Shown here: positions 34,504 through 43,321 of the stretch, in pieces | Layout: each line of letters begins with the position of its first letter | How positions within the stretch are numbered: the first letter of the stretch is position 1 | NCBI RefSeq assembly: GCF_030812195.1 | Contig: NZ_JAUSSF010000003.1 | Span: forward strand, 434,001 to 498,000 | Reading direction: 5' to 3' | Length of the DNA stretch: 64,000 bases | From: Chryseobacterium lathyri | GTDB taxonomy: Bacteria; Bacteroidota; Bacteroidia; Flavobacteriales; Weeksellaceae | The notes under the pieces: generated by a model | What the model was told of the DNA's origin: nothing | The model's input: only the letters and a program-made list of their open reading frames with translations | Database searches by the model: none | Program-made: the position numbers and the translations under genes

Positions 34504-35061
34504 ATGAAAAAAATATTCGCCATTATTACATTACTGTTTCTGTCATCTGCTGATGCACAACACAGCCTGATGATCGTTAATAATTACTCTACAACCTATG
34601 ATTTTCAGGGAACAATTGGTGCTCATAATTTCGCCGGGAGCTGTTATCCTTATGTAACATCAAGTACCCCAATAGCGATCACCGTTCCTGCAGACTCCCA
34701 TACAGGTAATGGTAAAGAATTGGCTTACAAAAACTTCAGGGATCAGTTTACAGGGTCTTTGTATCCTACTACAAACTGGACAGTGCAGGTCTCTCCTACT
34801 AATTCTTCGGTAAGAGTGTGGAATCATCCAAGTATAGCACCGGGTGGTGTTATTTCTGAGAATGTGAAATGGGCTTCTTCGCAGTTTCAGATGTATTATG
34901 CCGGAACTTCTACACCGGAGCCTGGTTTCAGCGGTCTTATCGGAGAGTCTCCTGACCCCTGTACAGGTGCCACCGGATATATTTCAACACCATACGGAGA
35001 TGCAGAATGGTTCAATATCACAGTAGCCAATATTACCTATTCTTATTTACAAGTTTATTAA
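34504..35061 (+). CDS. Array secreted protein B4
   Basis: A 185 aa family B protein, second B gene of module 4. Signal peptide MKKIFAIITLLFLSSADAQ; then MIVNNYSTTYDFQGTIGAHNF. Cysteines in GSCYPY and DPCTGA. The block ADSHTGNGKELAYKNFRDQF is shared with B3, which suggests these two arose by tandem duplication. Ends AEWFNITVANITYSYLQVY. Function unknown. Confidence 0.8.
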   Translation: MKKIFAIITLLFLSSADAQHSLMIVNNYSTTYDFQGTIGAHNFAGSCYPYVTSSTPIAITVPADSHTGNGKELAYKNFRDQFTGSLYPTTNWTVQVSPTNSSVRVWNHPSIAPGGVISENVKWASSQFQMYYAGTSTPEPGFSGLIGESPDPCTGATGYISTPYGDAEWFNITVANITYSYLQVY

Positions 35062-35093
35062 TCAAAAAAATCAACCCTAAATTCTAATTAATT

Positions 35094-35471
35094 ATGAAAA
35101 AACTTTTTTTATCAGCCGCTTTTGCTGCTTTAACTTTAATGTCATGTAATAATGAAGGTTCTGCAGTACATACTGTGGAAAGCATGAAGACTCCACAAAT
35201 GGAAAACTTCGACAAAGCTTTTAAAAGTCTGGGTGATCCACAGAACAGACCTACTGAAGAGGAGAGAAAAAGAAATACCTCGGAACTGAGCGACAGAAGA
35301 AAAGCACTTCTTGTTCCGGCTTCTAAGGAACTGATCCTTTCTACAGGTATTACAGAAGCTGAACTGATGAGAAAAACAGGCGGCGACATGAGCCAGATCA
35401 TAGTCTGGGCTACACAAATCTACATGCAGAAAAGTGACGAAATCCGTAAGAATATCAAATCTGATAAATAA
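35094..35471 (+). CDS. Array lipoprotein A5
   Basis: A 125 aa lipoprotein with signal MKKLFLSAAFAALTLMSC (lipobox LMSC) and linker NNEGSAVH. Nearly the same protein as A4. It opens module 5, and B5 starts 3 bp after its stop. Function unknown. Confidence 0.85.
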   Translation: MKKLFLSAAFAALTLMSCNNEGSAVHTVESMKTPQMENFDKAFKSLGDPQNRPTEEERKRNTSELSDRRKALLVPASKELILSTGITEAELMRKTGGDMSQIIVWATQIYMQKSDEIRKNIKSDK

Positions 35472-35474
35472 ATT

Positions 35475-36029
35475 ATGAAAAAAATTTTAACAGTATTAGG
35501 AATAGCGGTAACATCGCTGGCTTATTCGCAGGGAATGTTCATGCTTAACAATTATTCTCCGCATGACTACCATGGAAATCTTTTGGCCATTAATCTCAGC
35601 GGATGTGTTCCTGCAGTCATCAATAATGACCCGGCTACAATTATCGTTCCTGCCAATTCACATATGGGAAACAGTCTTGCATGGAAAATTGATAATTACA
35701 GGGATCAGTTTGCTAATTCTCTGTATCCCATCACCAACTGGCTTGTAACACTAGGACCATCACCTTCAACAGTAAGACAATGGGATAACCCCAGCCTTAT
35801 GCCAGGCGGTGTAATCTCCAACAATACCAAATGGATGACGTCTAAGTTTGCCATGTATTATGCAGGAACAGGCAACAAGGTTTTCGGCTTCAATACGAAT
35901 CTGGGAGATGCAACCCCAAATTCATGTGTCACCAGTATTGATTATTTTTCTACTCCGGACGGTTCTGCAGAATGGTTTACCATCACAGCAGGGACTACAA
36001 CAACAACTTATCTTCAAATATATCCATGA
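35475..36029 (+). CDS. Array secreted protein B5
   Basis: A 184 aa family B protein. Signal peptide ends LAYSQ; then MFMLNNYSPHDYHGNLLAINL. Cysteines in SGCVPA and NSCVTS. Shares PANSHMGNSLA and NYRDQFANSLYPITNW with B3/B4, and MPGGVISNNTKW. Ends AEWFTITAGTTTTTYLQIYP, one residue longer than the others because its stop codon overlaps the C3 start (ATGA). Function unknown. Confidence 0.8.
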   Translation: MKKILTVLGIAVTSLAYSQGMFMLNNYSPHDYHGNLLAINLSGCVPAVINNDPATIIVPANSHMGNSLAWKIDNYRDQFANSLYPITNWLVTLGPSPSTVRQWDNPSLMPGGVISNNTKWMTSKFAMYYAGTGNKVFGFNTNLGDATPNSCVTSIDYFSTPDGSAEWFTITAGTTTTTYLQIYP

Positions 36030-36580
36030 AAAAAACAGCAGCTTTATTATTGGGTTTAGCAGGGATATTGTCCTATGCCCAGAGTTCTTCGTTTGTATTT
36101 AATAACTACAATGTCTATGATGCTGTAGGAAGGCTGATGACCTGCAGCCCCACCCCGGGACTGATTAAGTATATGTATGCTTCTCCAAATGGGTCCTACG
36201 GATCGTATACGATGCCGGCAGGAATTTCTTCTTCCTATGCATCTTTTGGGACTACCGGTCTGGCTCCTTTCCCTATGAACATGAATTATTGGAATGTAAC
36301 GGACCCTGCTAATACCGCGAATAATACATCATATCCTTATAACCATCCTTATATCACCTCTACTATGTCTTCTATTAACGAGTGGGCCTCATTCCATTTC
36401 TTTCTGAAGGACAGTGCAGGAAACAACATTGACTCTTATCTTGTAGGAGACCCCGCCGTTGCCATTAATGCAGGAGTAACGGCGAATGCCTATCAGGTGG
36501 GAACCAACAGTGGTATAGAAGCGGAATGGTTTACGATAACAACACCTACGGGAAAGGTTACCTATTTCAGTATTTATTAA
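36026..36580 (+). CDS. Array secreted protein C3
   Basis: A 184 aa family C protein, last gene of the array. The ATG at 36026 overlaps the B5 stop (ATGA), giving the signal peptide MKKTAALLLGLAGILSYAQ; a longer reading from 35972 lacks one. It shares IKYMYASPNGSYGSYTMPAG, YPYNHPYIT and LVGDPAV with C1/C2, has a single cysteine (MTCSPT), and ends AEWFTITTPTGKVTYFSIY. Function unknown. Confidence 0.8.
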   Translation: MKKTAALLLGLAGILSYAQSSSFVFNNYNVYDAVGRLMTCSPTPGLIKYMYASPNGSYGSYTMPAGISSSYASFGTTGLAPFPMNMNYWNVTDPANTANNTSYPYNHPYITSTMSSINEWASFHFFLKDSAGNNIDSYLVGDPAVAINAGVTANAYQVGTNSGIEAEWFTITTPTGKVTYFSIY

Positions 36581-36617
36581 TGGTCCTGAACCATGTGACA
36601 TGCATGAAATAGTATTT

Positions 36618-36650
36618 AATCCGGAGAAAGACTTTCTCCGGGTTTATTCG
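36618..36650 (+). terminator. Terminator of the array
   Basis: AATCCGGAGAAAGactTTTCTCCGGGTTTATT forms a strong stem followed by a U-rich tail, 38 bp after the C3 stop. Confidence 0.7.
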
Positions 36651-36685
36651 TTTAAAGTCAGGATAAAGTGCGTCCTTAAAAAGAA

Positions 36686-36713
36686 AAAACAGAGATTATT
36701 TCTCTGTTTTTTT
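36686..36713. terminator. Two-way terminator between array and rnpB
   Basis: AAAAACAGAGAttatTTCTCTGTTTTTTT has a U-run on both strands. It can stop the rnpB transcript on the minus strand and read-through from the array on the plus strand. Confidence 0.8.
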
Positions 36714-36740
36714 ATAAGTAATGATAATATACATAAAAAA

Positions 36741-37067
36741 TCACGAGAAAATCTATAAGCCGGATTTTGTCCTTCCGAAGAAGTGCCTGTTATTTATCTA
36801 CGTTTTACATTGCTGCAAAACTTGAGCTGATTACCCCTCGGCTTTCAGGACGAGCCGCCCCTATTTCCATTACTGAAAAGAACCGATATACTTATCATTG
36901 CACCGCAAAGAGTTTACCTGGTTTCACTACAGCCGAACTGTACCTGCTTTCTGTTGCACTTGTCCTACCCTCACGGGTGACGGATGTTATCCGCTTTGCT
37001 GCTCTATGGTGTCCGGACTTTCCTACCCCCGCCGAAACAGGAATCAACAAGCCGATTTTCTCGCGAC
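36741..37067 (-). ncRNA. rnpB: RNase P RNA, catalytic subunit
   Basis: The minus strand reads GGAAAGTCCGGACACCATAG (about 37004-37024), the invariant 5' block of bacterial RNase P RNA. It then carries GTGCAACAGAAAGCA (conserved region IV), AGATAAATAACAGGC and the 3' end GGACAAAATCCGGCTTATAG. The ends pair as the P1 helix: CGAGAAAATC at the 5' end with GATTTTCTCG at the 3' end. About 327 nt, type A-like. It cleaves the 5' leaders of tRNA precursors with RnpA protein. ORFs across this stretch are not real. A bidirectional terminator follows its 3' end. Confidence 0.96.
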
Positions 37068-37218
37068 TGCAAAGATACGCGATAATTTCGACAATTGAGA
37101 ACGTGGAAACAGGTCAATTTGAAATCTTAAAATGCAGTGTCTTTTCAAATTAAGAAATTATACCGTCACATATCAACAAATTACTGCATTATTATTATCT
37201 TCGTGCCATTATATATCT

Positions 37219-37710
37219 ATGAATTCCAGAGAAAAAGAATTTGCGCAGCTTATTAAGGATAATCAGGGCCTGATTATTAAAGTTTCGCGTTTGTATACCA
37301 ATTCTCTTGAAGATGAAGAAGATCTGTTTCAGGAGATCGTCTTGCAACTCTGGAGAAGCTACGATTCTTTTAAAGGAAACTCTAAAATTTCTACGTGGAT
37401 GTACCGTGTAGCCCTTAATACAGCCATTACTCTTTTCAGAAAAAAAAGCAAAAGCCTTCCAACGAACGAACTGGATATCAATCACAGGGATTTTGTAGAG
37501 GATGACGATGAAAAGCAGCAGCAGATTTCCCTTCTGTACACTGTGATTAAAACACTACCCAATGTAGAAAGAGCAATTGTAATGATGTATCTTGACGACC
37601 TGCCTTATAAGGATATTGCAGAAAACCTCGGGATTACCGAAGTTAATGCACGCGTGAAAATGAACAGATTAAAGAAAACCCTTAAAGAACAGATGCAGAA
37701 ATATGCCTGA
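37219..37710 (+). CDS. ECF-type RNA polymerase sigma factor
   Basis: Start at 37219 (MNSREKEFAQLIKDNQ) gives a 163 aa sigma-70 family protein. Upstream in-frame codons overlap the rnpB promoter side and look non-coding. Region 2 is EEDLFQEIVLQLWRSYDSFKG...ISTWMYRVALNTA; region 4 is LPNVERAIVMMYLDDLPYKDIAENLGITEVNARVKMNRLKKTL. It overlaps the next gene by 8 bp, the usual layout for a sigma factor and its regulator. The signal it answers is not known. Confidence 0.9.
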   Translation: MNSREKEFAQLIKDNQGLIIKVSRLYTNSLEDEEDLFQEIVLQLWRSYDSFKGNSKISTWMYRVALNTAITLFRKKSKSLPTNELDINHRDFVEDDDEKQQQISLLYTVIKTLPNVERAIVMMYLDDLPYKDIAENLGITEVNARVKMNRLKKTLKEQMQKYA

Positions 37711-38377
37711 TTTTGATTTAGACAGTTTTAAGAAAACATGGCAAGAGCAGCCTGTTCAGCCAAAATATGACAGCAATGAAATCCTTCAGATGCTGAACAA
37801 AAAATCACGTAATTATGTGAAGTATATTTTCTGGATCAGCGTGGCAGAATTTTTATTCTTTTCTGTTCTGGGATTATTCTATTTCTTTCAGGACGAGGAA
37901 TCGGATAGCTTCCGTAAGATACTGGAAAAGCTGGGAGCTCAGAAATCCCCTGAAATAGAAACCAATTTTGACCATGCTTATTTAGCTATAAAAATTTTAA
38001 GTCTTTTAATCACAGCCTACTTTGTTCTAAAATTTTATCAGAATTACCGCAAAATAAAGATCGAAGAAAATCTCAAAGGCCTCATTATACGGATCATTAA
38101 GTTCAAGAAAACCGTTAATGCTTTTATTCTTATCAGTATTGCACTGCTAGTTGCTTTTACATTTGTATTCACCGCCTTTATTTTCTATGTTTTAAATTCT
38201 CAAAATGTACGTCCGGATAATTCCAACCTGATTATTGTTATTATCGGAATAATCGTAAGCACAGTAATGTGTGTACTGCTGATCTGGCTTTACTACAGAC
38301 TTGTGTATGGAATTATCATCAGAAAACTGGACAAAAATCTAAAACAGCTTAAAGACATAGATTCTCAGGAAAATTAG
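37703..38377 (+). CDS. Membrane protein co-encoded with the ECF sigma factor
   Basis: A 224 aa protein. An N-terminal cytosolic stretch (MPDFDLDSFKKTWQEQPVQPKYDSNEILQML) is followed by four hydrophobic helices (about 40-63, 90-112, 131-158, 170-196). It overlaps the sigma gene by 8 bp, so it is probably the anti-sigma or sensor partner; the N-terminal DSFKKTWQEQ helix could hold the sigma factor. It lacks the zinc-binding HxxxCxxC of ZAS-type anti-sigmas. Role inferred from position. Confidence 0.65.
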   Translation: MPDFDLDSFKKTWQEQPVQPKYDSNEILQMLNKKSRNYVKYIFWISVAEFLFFSVLGLFYFFQDEESDSFRKILEKLGAQKSPEIETNFDHAYLAIKILSLLITAYFVLKFYQNYRKIKIEENLKGLIIRIIKFKKTVNAFILISIALLVAFTFVFTAFIFYVLNSQNVRPDNSNLIIVIIGIIVSTVMCVLLIWLYYRLVYGIIIRKLDKNLKQLKDIDSQEN

Positions 38378-38435
38378 CATAAACAGGCATCAGTTCAAGA
38401 TTTTTCATTAATTTTATTCCACCAAATCTTAAACT

Positions 38436-40064
38436 ATGCCATTATCTTACGTCTATGGAACTTCCGCCATTCCATTACTGGGACAAACCATCGGTGGAAA
38501 TCTTAAAAAAACCGTTGAAAAATATCCGAACCAAGAAGCTTTAGTTTCTGTTCATCAGAATTACAGGGCTACCTATCAGGAATTTTATAATCAGACAACA
38601 GCTGTTGCAAAAGCTTTAATTTTTCTAGGAGCTAAATCCGGAGACAGGATCGGAATCTGGGCTTCAAACCGCTATGAATGGGTTCTGCTTCAGTATGCTA
38701 CAGCCCGGATAGGAACCATATTGGTGAATATCAATCCTGCCTACAGAACACATGAACTTACTTATGTGATCAATCAATCCGGTATCCGGCTGATGTTTTC
38801 TTCCTTAAGCTTTAAAACGAGCAATTATAAGGAAATGGTAGAATATGCCAAAGAAGTCTGTCCCAGTCTTGAGCATGAAATCTTTTTTGATGATAACTGG
38901 GAAGATTTTTTGAATAACGGACAGGATATTTCGGATGACACACTTCACAGCTTTGAAGAACATGTGCAGTTCGATGATCCTGTAAATATTCAGTATACTT
39001 CGGGAACCACGGGCTTTCCAAAAGGCGTTACCCTTTCCCATCATAATATTTTAAATAACGGATATTTTATAGGCGTACGCTTAAAATATTCGGAGAAAGA
39101 CCGTGTCTGCATTCCTGTTCCTTTCTATCATTGCTTTGGAATGGTGATCGGAAATATCTGTTGTACCGCTCATGGCGCATGCATCGTAATTCCCAACGAC
39201 AGCTTTGATCCGGATATTACTTTAAAAACAGTTTCTGCAGAAAAATGCACCTCTTTATACGGAGTCCCAACGATGTTTATCGCTGAACTGGCTGTTAAGG
39301 ATTTTGACACCTATGATTTTTCAAATTTAAGAACCGGGGTCATGGCAGGATCAGTCTGTCCGCCTGAAATTATGAAAAAGGTGGAAAGTCTGATGAACAT
39401 TAAAGAAATGAGTATCTGCTATGGAATGACTGAAACATCTCCCGTTTCTACACAGACCCTGATAGGAACCCCATTGGAAAAGCAGGTCAGTACTGTAGGA
39501 ACCGTTCAGGACCATCTTGAAATAAAGATCATTGACGAAAACGGAAAAACTGTAAAGCGTGGTGAACACGGTGAATTATGCACCAGAGGCTATTCTGTGA
39601 TGCTGAAATACTGGAATGATCCGGAAAACACGAAAAAAGTACTGGATGACGCCCGGTGGATGCACACCGGCGATATGGCTGTAATGGATGATGATGGCTT
39701 TATTGCCATATCCGGAAGAATAAAAGATCTCATCATTCGCGGCGGTGAGAATATTTCCCCTAAAGAAGTTGAGGATTTCCTGTACACTTACCCCAACATC
39801 CTTGATGTACAGATTATCGGGGTTCCTAGTGAGAAATTCGGGGAAGAAGTCATGGCCTGGGTAAAGGTCAGAAAAGGGTTTAATGTATCGGAGACCGAAC
39901 TTTTAGAATACTGTCAGGGAAGGATTGCGCATTATAAAGTTCCGAAATACTGGAAATTTGTGGATGAATTCCCAATGACAATATCCGGGAAAATAAGAAA
40001 GGTGGAAATGCGGGAGATTTCTATAAAAGAATTGGAACTGGATAAATTGAAACAGCGTATCTAA
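38436..40064 (+). CDS. Acyl-CoA synthetase (AMP-forming fatty-acid--CoA ligase)
   Basis: A 542 aa member of the ANL superfamily. Adenylate motif YTSGTTGFPKG (near 188-198), then YGMTETSPVS, the WMHTGDMAVMDDDGFIAISGRIKD hinge region and the catalytic lysine in PMTISGKIRKVEMRE. Activates a fatty acid as acyl-AMP and joins it to CoA. Medium- or long-chain preference cannot be read. Single-gene transcript with a terminator downstream shared with rpoN. Confidence 0.92.
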   Translation: MPLSYVYGTSAIPLLGQTIGGNLKKTVEKYPNQEALVSVHQNYRATYQEFYNQTTAVAKALIFLGAKSGDRIGIWASNRYEWVLLQYATARIGTILVNINPAYRTHELTYVINQSGIRLMFSSLSFKTSNYKEMVEYAKEVCPSLEHEIFFDDNWEDFLNNGQDISDDTLHSFEEHVQFDDPVNIQYTSGTTGFPKGVTLSHHNILNNGYFIGVRLKYSEKDRVCIPVPFYHCFGMVIGNICCTAHGACIVIPNDSFDPDITLKTVSAEKCTSLYGVPTMFIAELAVKDFDTYDFSNLRTGVMAGSVCPPEIMKKVESLMNIKEMSICYGMTETSPVSTQTLIGTPLEKQVSTVGTVQDHLEIKIIDENGKTVKRGEHGELCTRGYSVMLKYWNDPENTKKVLDDARWMHTGDMAVMDDDGFIAISGRIKDLIIRGGENISPKEVEDFLYTYPNILDVQIIGVPSEKFGEEVMAWVKVRKGFNVSETELLEYCQGRIAHYKVPKYWKFVDEFPMTISGKIRKVEMREISIKELELDKLKQRI

Positions 40065-40151
40065 AATTGTTTTTGATATAGTACAAATATAGGGGTGAGA
40101 ATGCTTCAACTGCATGAATAAAATTCCATAGATTAAACAGAAATCCACTCT

Positions 40152-40182
40152 AAAAAAAGCCCAGAAATACTGGGCTTTTACT
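40152..40182. terminator. Two-way terminator between acyl-CoA ligase and rpoN
   Basis: AAAAAAAGCCCAGaaataCTGGGCTTTTACTT: a 7-bp stem with A-run before and U-run after, between convergent genes. Confidence 0.85.
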
Positions 40183-40199
40183 TATTTATAGATAACTTA

Positions 40200-41663
40200 C
40201 TAAAGTTCTTTTCTTAATCTTGCTACCGGAATATTGAGCTGTTCACGGTATTTGGCGATTGTTCTTCTGGCAATATTATAGCCCTGTTCTTTCAACATTA
40301 CGACCAAAGCATCATCTGTAAGGGGTTTTCTTTTGTTTTCTTTCCCGATCACTTCCTGAAGATGGGTTTTGATCTCTTTCGTAGAAACTTCTTCACCGTC
40401 ATCATTAGTCAGGCTGTCAGAGAAAAGATCTTTCAGATACACGATCCCGTTCGAAGTATCGGCATATTTACTTTTCACAACCCTTGAAATGGTAGAAATA
40501 TCAAATCCAGTGATATCTGCAACATCTTTCAGAATCATTGGTCTCAGAGATTTTTCATCACCTGTGATAAAATAGTCCTTCTGAAATTTCACGATAGCTG
40601 TAATGGTTTGCAGCAGGGTGTTCTGACGTTGGTTAATAGCGTCTATATACCATTTTGCAGCATCTAATTTCTGTTTGATAAACAATGCTGCCTGTTTGTG
40701 CTCTGAAGAGTTTTTGTCATGGGAATACGTGGTTAAAATGTCCTTATATTCTTCTGAAACTCTTAACGTCGGAGCATTTTTGCTGTTAAGCATTGGAATC
40801 ACTACTCCATCTTTTACCTGAATCACAAAATCCGGAATAATTTCCTGATTGATGGTGATCGTCTGTGTATCAAAGTTCCCTCCAACTTTTGGGGAAAGTT
40901 TTGAGATTTCATCAAGGGCATCTTTAAGATCTTCTTCTTCAATATCGTACTTCTGGATAATCTTGTTGTAATGCTTATTGGTAAGGGCATCGAACTGATG
41001 CCTTAAGATATTGGCTGCCAAGGAAACTGCTTTATCAGAACTTACTTTCTTTTCGATCTGAAGCAACAGACATTCCTGAAGACCTCTTGCTCCCACTCCC
41101 GGCGGATCCAGCTTCTGGATGTAGTTTTCCAGAATATCTTCAACTTTTTCCTTAGTAGTATAAATTCCCTGTGAGAAAGCAAGATCATCTACAATAGCTT
41201 TGATCTCTCTTCTTAAATATCCATCAGTATCGAGATTTCCAATCACATACTCTGCAATTTTCTCATCTTCGTCACTGATATTCACCAAATGAATCTGCTC
41301 CAACAGATAATCATATAATGACTGACCTTCCGTTAAAAGGCTTTCATTATCGAACTCTTCATCGTCCGGAGAGTAGTTGCTTGATGCAGTTTTATAGTTA
41401 GGTTCGTCATCATAAATATACTCGTTGACGTCAAAATCTGTTTGAATACTTTCTGTTCCTTCATCCTGATAAGCATCTTCAAGAGAAGAATATTCATCTT
41501 CTTTAGGATCTTCCTTAACAATTTCCAAAGCAGGATTTTCCTCTAGCTCTCTTTCCAGCTCCTCTTCAAACTCCAGTGTATGAAGCTGAATAAGCTTCAT
41601 CAACTGAATCTGCTGAGGGGCCAGCTTCTGTCCTAATTTGAGTTGTAAGTGTTGTTTAAGCAT
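40200..41663 (-). CDS. rpoN: RNA polymerase sigma-54 factor
   Basis: A 487 aa sigma-54. Region I begins LKQHLQLKLGQKLAPQQIQLMKLIQLHTLEFEEELERELEENPALE, followed by an acidic region II, the core-binding domain and the C-terminal RpoN box ARRTIAKYRE (465-474). It directs transcription from -24/-12 promoters together with enhancer-binding ATPases, none of which is in the window. Full length. Confidence 0.96.
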   Translation of the reverse strand: MLKQHLQLKLGQKLAPQQIQLMKLIQLHTLEFEEELERELEENPALEIVKEDPKEDEYSSLEDAYQDEGTESIQTDFDVNEYIYDDEPNYKTASSNYSPDDEEFDNESLLTEGQSLYDYLLEQIHLVNISDEDEKIAEYVIGNLDTDGYLRREIKAIVDDLAFSQGIYTTKEKVEDILENYIQKLDPPGVGARGLQECLLLQIEKKVSSDKAVSLAANILRHQFDALTNKHYNKIIQKYDIEEEDLKDALDEISKLSPKVGGNFDTQTITINQEIIPDFVIQVKDGVVIPMLNSKNAPTLRVSEEYKDILTTYSHDKNSSEHKQAALFIKQKLDAAKWYIDAINQRQNTLLQTITAIVKFQKDYFITGDEKSLRPMILKDVADITGFDISTISRVVKSKYADTSNGIVYLKDLFSDSLTNDDGEEVSTKEIKTHLQEVIGKENKRKPLTDDALVVMLKEQGYNIARRTIAKYREQLNIPVARLRKEL

Positions 41664-41780
41664 ATTAGTCTTTGTGTTTTAACATAAGATATCTACGAAT
41701 TTAATAAATTAATTCGACAAAAAACACATTTAGCATGATTTTTGCATTAACTTATTAACATAATAAACTATTAGAAAATA

Positions 41781-41816
41781 AAAAAAGCCTTAATTTTTAC
41801 ATTAAGGCTTTTTTAT
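41781..41816. terminator. Terminator of asnS
   Basis: AAAAAAGCCTTAAtttttacATTAAGGCTTTTTT: stem with A- and U-runs, just after the asnS stop. Works on either strand; needed for asnS on the minus strand. Confidence 0.85.
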
Positions 41817-41820
41817 TGAT

Positions 41821-43269
41821 CTAGAATTCAGCACTTTTCGGTGTTCTAGGGAAGGGAATCACATCTCTGATATTGGTCATTCCCGTTACGAAAAGAACCA
41901 GTCTTTCCAATCCTAAACCGAAGCCTGCATGCGGCACAGAACCGAACTTTCGGGTATCAAGGTACCACCAAAGTTCTTCTGCATCTACATGCATATCTTC
42001 CATTTTCTGTTTCAGTACATCCAATCTTGCTTCTCTTTCCGATCCTCCGATGATTTCGCCGATACCGGGGAAAAGAACGTCCATTGCTGCAACGGTCTTA
42101 TTGTCATCATTCAGTTTCATATAGAAAGCTTTGATCTCTTTAGGATAATCGAATAATACTACCGGGCTTTCAAAATGTTTTTCCACCAGGAATCTTTCGT
42201 GTTCAGACTGAAGATCCGTTCCCCAGCTTTCAACCGGATACTGGAATTTTCCTTTTTTATTTTCTTTTGAGTTCATCAGGATCTCAATGGCTTCTGTATA
42301 ACTTACACGTTTGAAACGTTTGGCTATAACATTCTGAAGTTTTTCAATAAGTCCTTCTTTTGCTCTGTCTTTTTCAGGTTTTCCTTTCTGTTCCTCCTCA
42401 AAACGTTTGTCCAGGAATTCAAGATCATCTTTACAGTTGTCAAGAACGTACTGGATCACATATTTTAAGAAATCTTCCGCAAGGTCGATATTGTCTTCGA
42501 GGTTGTTAAAGGCCACTTCCGGCTCTATCATCCAGAATTCGGCAAGGTGCCTTGTTGTATTTGAGTTTTCAGCACGGAAAGTTGGTCCGAATGTATAAAT
42601 TCTGCCTAATCCCATTGCCGCCGTTTCTCCCTCAAGCTGTCCGGAAACCGTCAGGTTGGTTTTCTTTCCGAAGAAATCCTGTGCAAAATCAATTTCACCG
42701 TCTTCAGTTCTTGGGATATTGTTCAGATCAAAGTTGGTTACCCCAAACATTTCTCCTGCTCCTTCTGCATCAGCTCCTGTGATTACCGGTGTGTTGATAT
42801 AGAAGAACTGGTTTTTGTTAAAGAATGAATGCACTGCAAAGCTAACCGCATGACGCACTCTGAAAACAGCCCCGAATAAATTCGTTCTGAATCTTAAATG
42901 GGCCTGATCTCTCAGAACTTCCAAAGAATGTTTTTTAGGCTGAAGAATCGTTTTATCTCTGTCTTCTGTAAAGTTGTCTCCTAAAATAATAATTTTCTTT
43001 GCCACGATTTCAACGCTCTGCCCTGCTCCCTGACTTTCCACAACTTCACCTACTACTTTTAATGAAGCAGCCGTGCTGATTTTACTGATAACCTCTTCAT
43101 CGAAATTTTCGAAATCAACAACAATCTGCAAATTATTAATCGTAGAACCATCATTTAGTGCTATAAAGCGATTGGCGCGGAATGTTCTTACCCAGCCGTA
43201 AACCGTAATGTCATGATGTAATACTTTCTTGTAATCCTGTAGGATTTCTTTAATCGTCTGCTTTTTCAT
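41821..43269 (-). CDS. asnS: Asparaginyl-tRNA synthetase
   Basis: A 482 aa class II synthetase. N-terminal OB fold ([22 protein letters not shown]), motif 2 [22 protein letters not shown] and motif 3 [22 protein letters not shown]...PRTP. The [11 protein letters not shown] segment is normal for AsnRS. It charges tRNA-Asn directly. Its own terminator lies downstream. Confidence 0.96.
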   Translation of the reverse strand: MKKQTIKEILQDYKKVLHHDITVYGWVRTFRANRFIALNDGSTINNLQIVVDFENFDEEVISKISTAASLKVVGEVVESQGAGQSVEIVAKKIIILGDNFTEDRDKTILQPKKHSLEVLRDQAHLRFRTNLFGAVFRVRHAVSFAVHSFFNKNQFFYINTPVITGADAEGAGEMFGVTNFDLNNIPRTEDGEIDFAQDFFGKKTNLTVSGQLEGETAAMGLGRIYTFGPTFRAENSNTTRHLAEFWMIEPEVAFNNLEDNIDLAEDFLKYVIQYVLDNCKDDLEFLDKRFEEEQKGKPEKDRAKEGLIEKLQNVIAKRFKRVSYTEAIEILMNSKENKKGKFQYPVESWGTDLQSEHERFLVEKHFESPVVLFDYPKEIKAFYMKLNDDNKTVAAMDVLFPGIGEIIGGSEREARLDVLKQKMEDMHVDAEELWWYLDTRKFGSVPHAGFGLGLERLVLFVTGMTNIRDVIPFPRTPKSAEF

Positions 43270-43321
43270 TTGTTGATTATAAATTTTCTTATAAAATTAA
43301 CGTCTGCAAAGTTACAAAAAA

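Noticed and set aside
30026..36580. Array read as a polymorphic toxin-immunity cassette
   Set aside because: No toxin domain is visible, and the lipoprotein is the conserved member rather than the variable one, the reverse of immunity genes.
30407..36580. B/C proteins as type IX secretion substrates
   Set aside because: They lack a type IX C-terminal domain of ~70-100 residues; the shared end is only about 16 residues long.
36767..37153. Plus-strand 128-codon frame
   Set aside because: It lies on the complement of rnpB, whose conserved blocks and P1 pairing explain the sequence.
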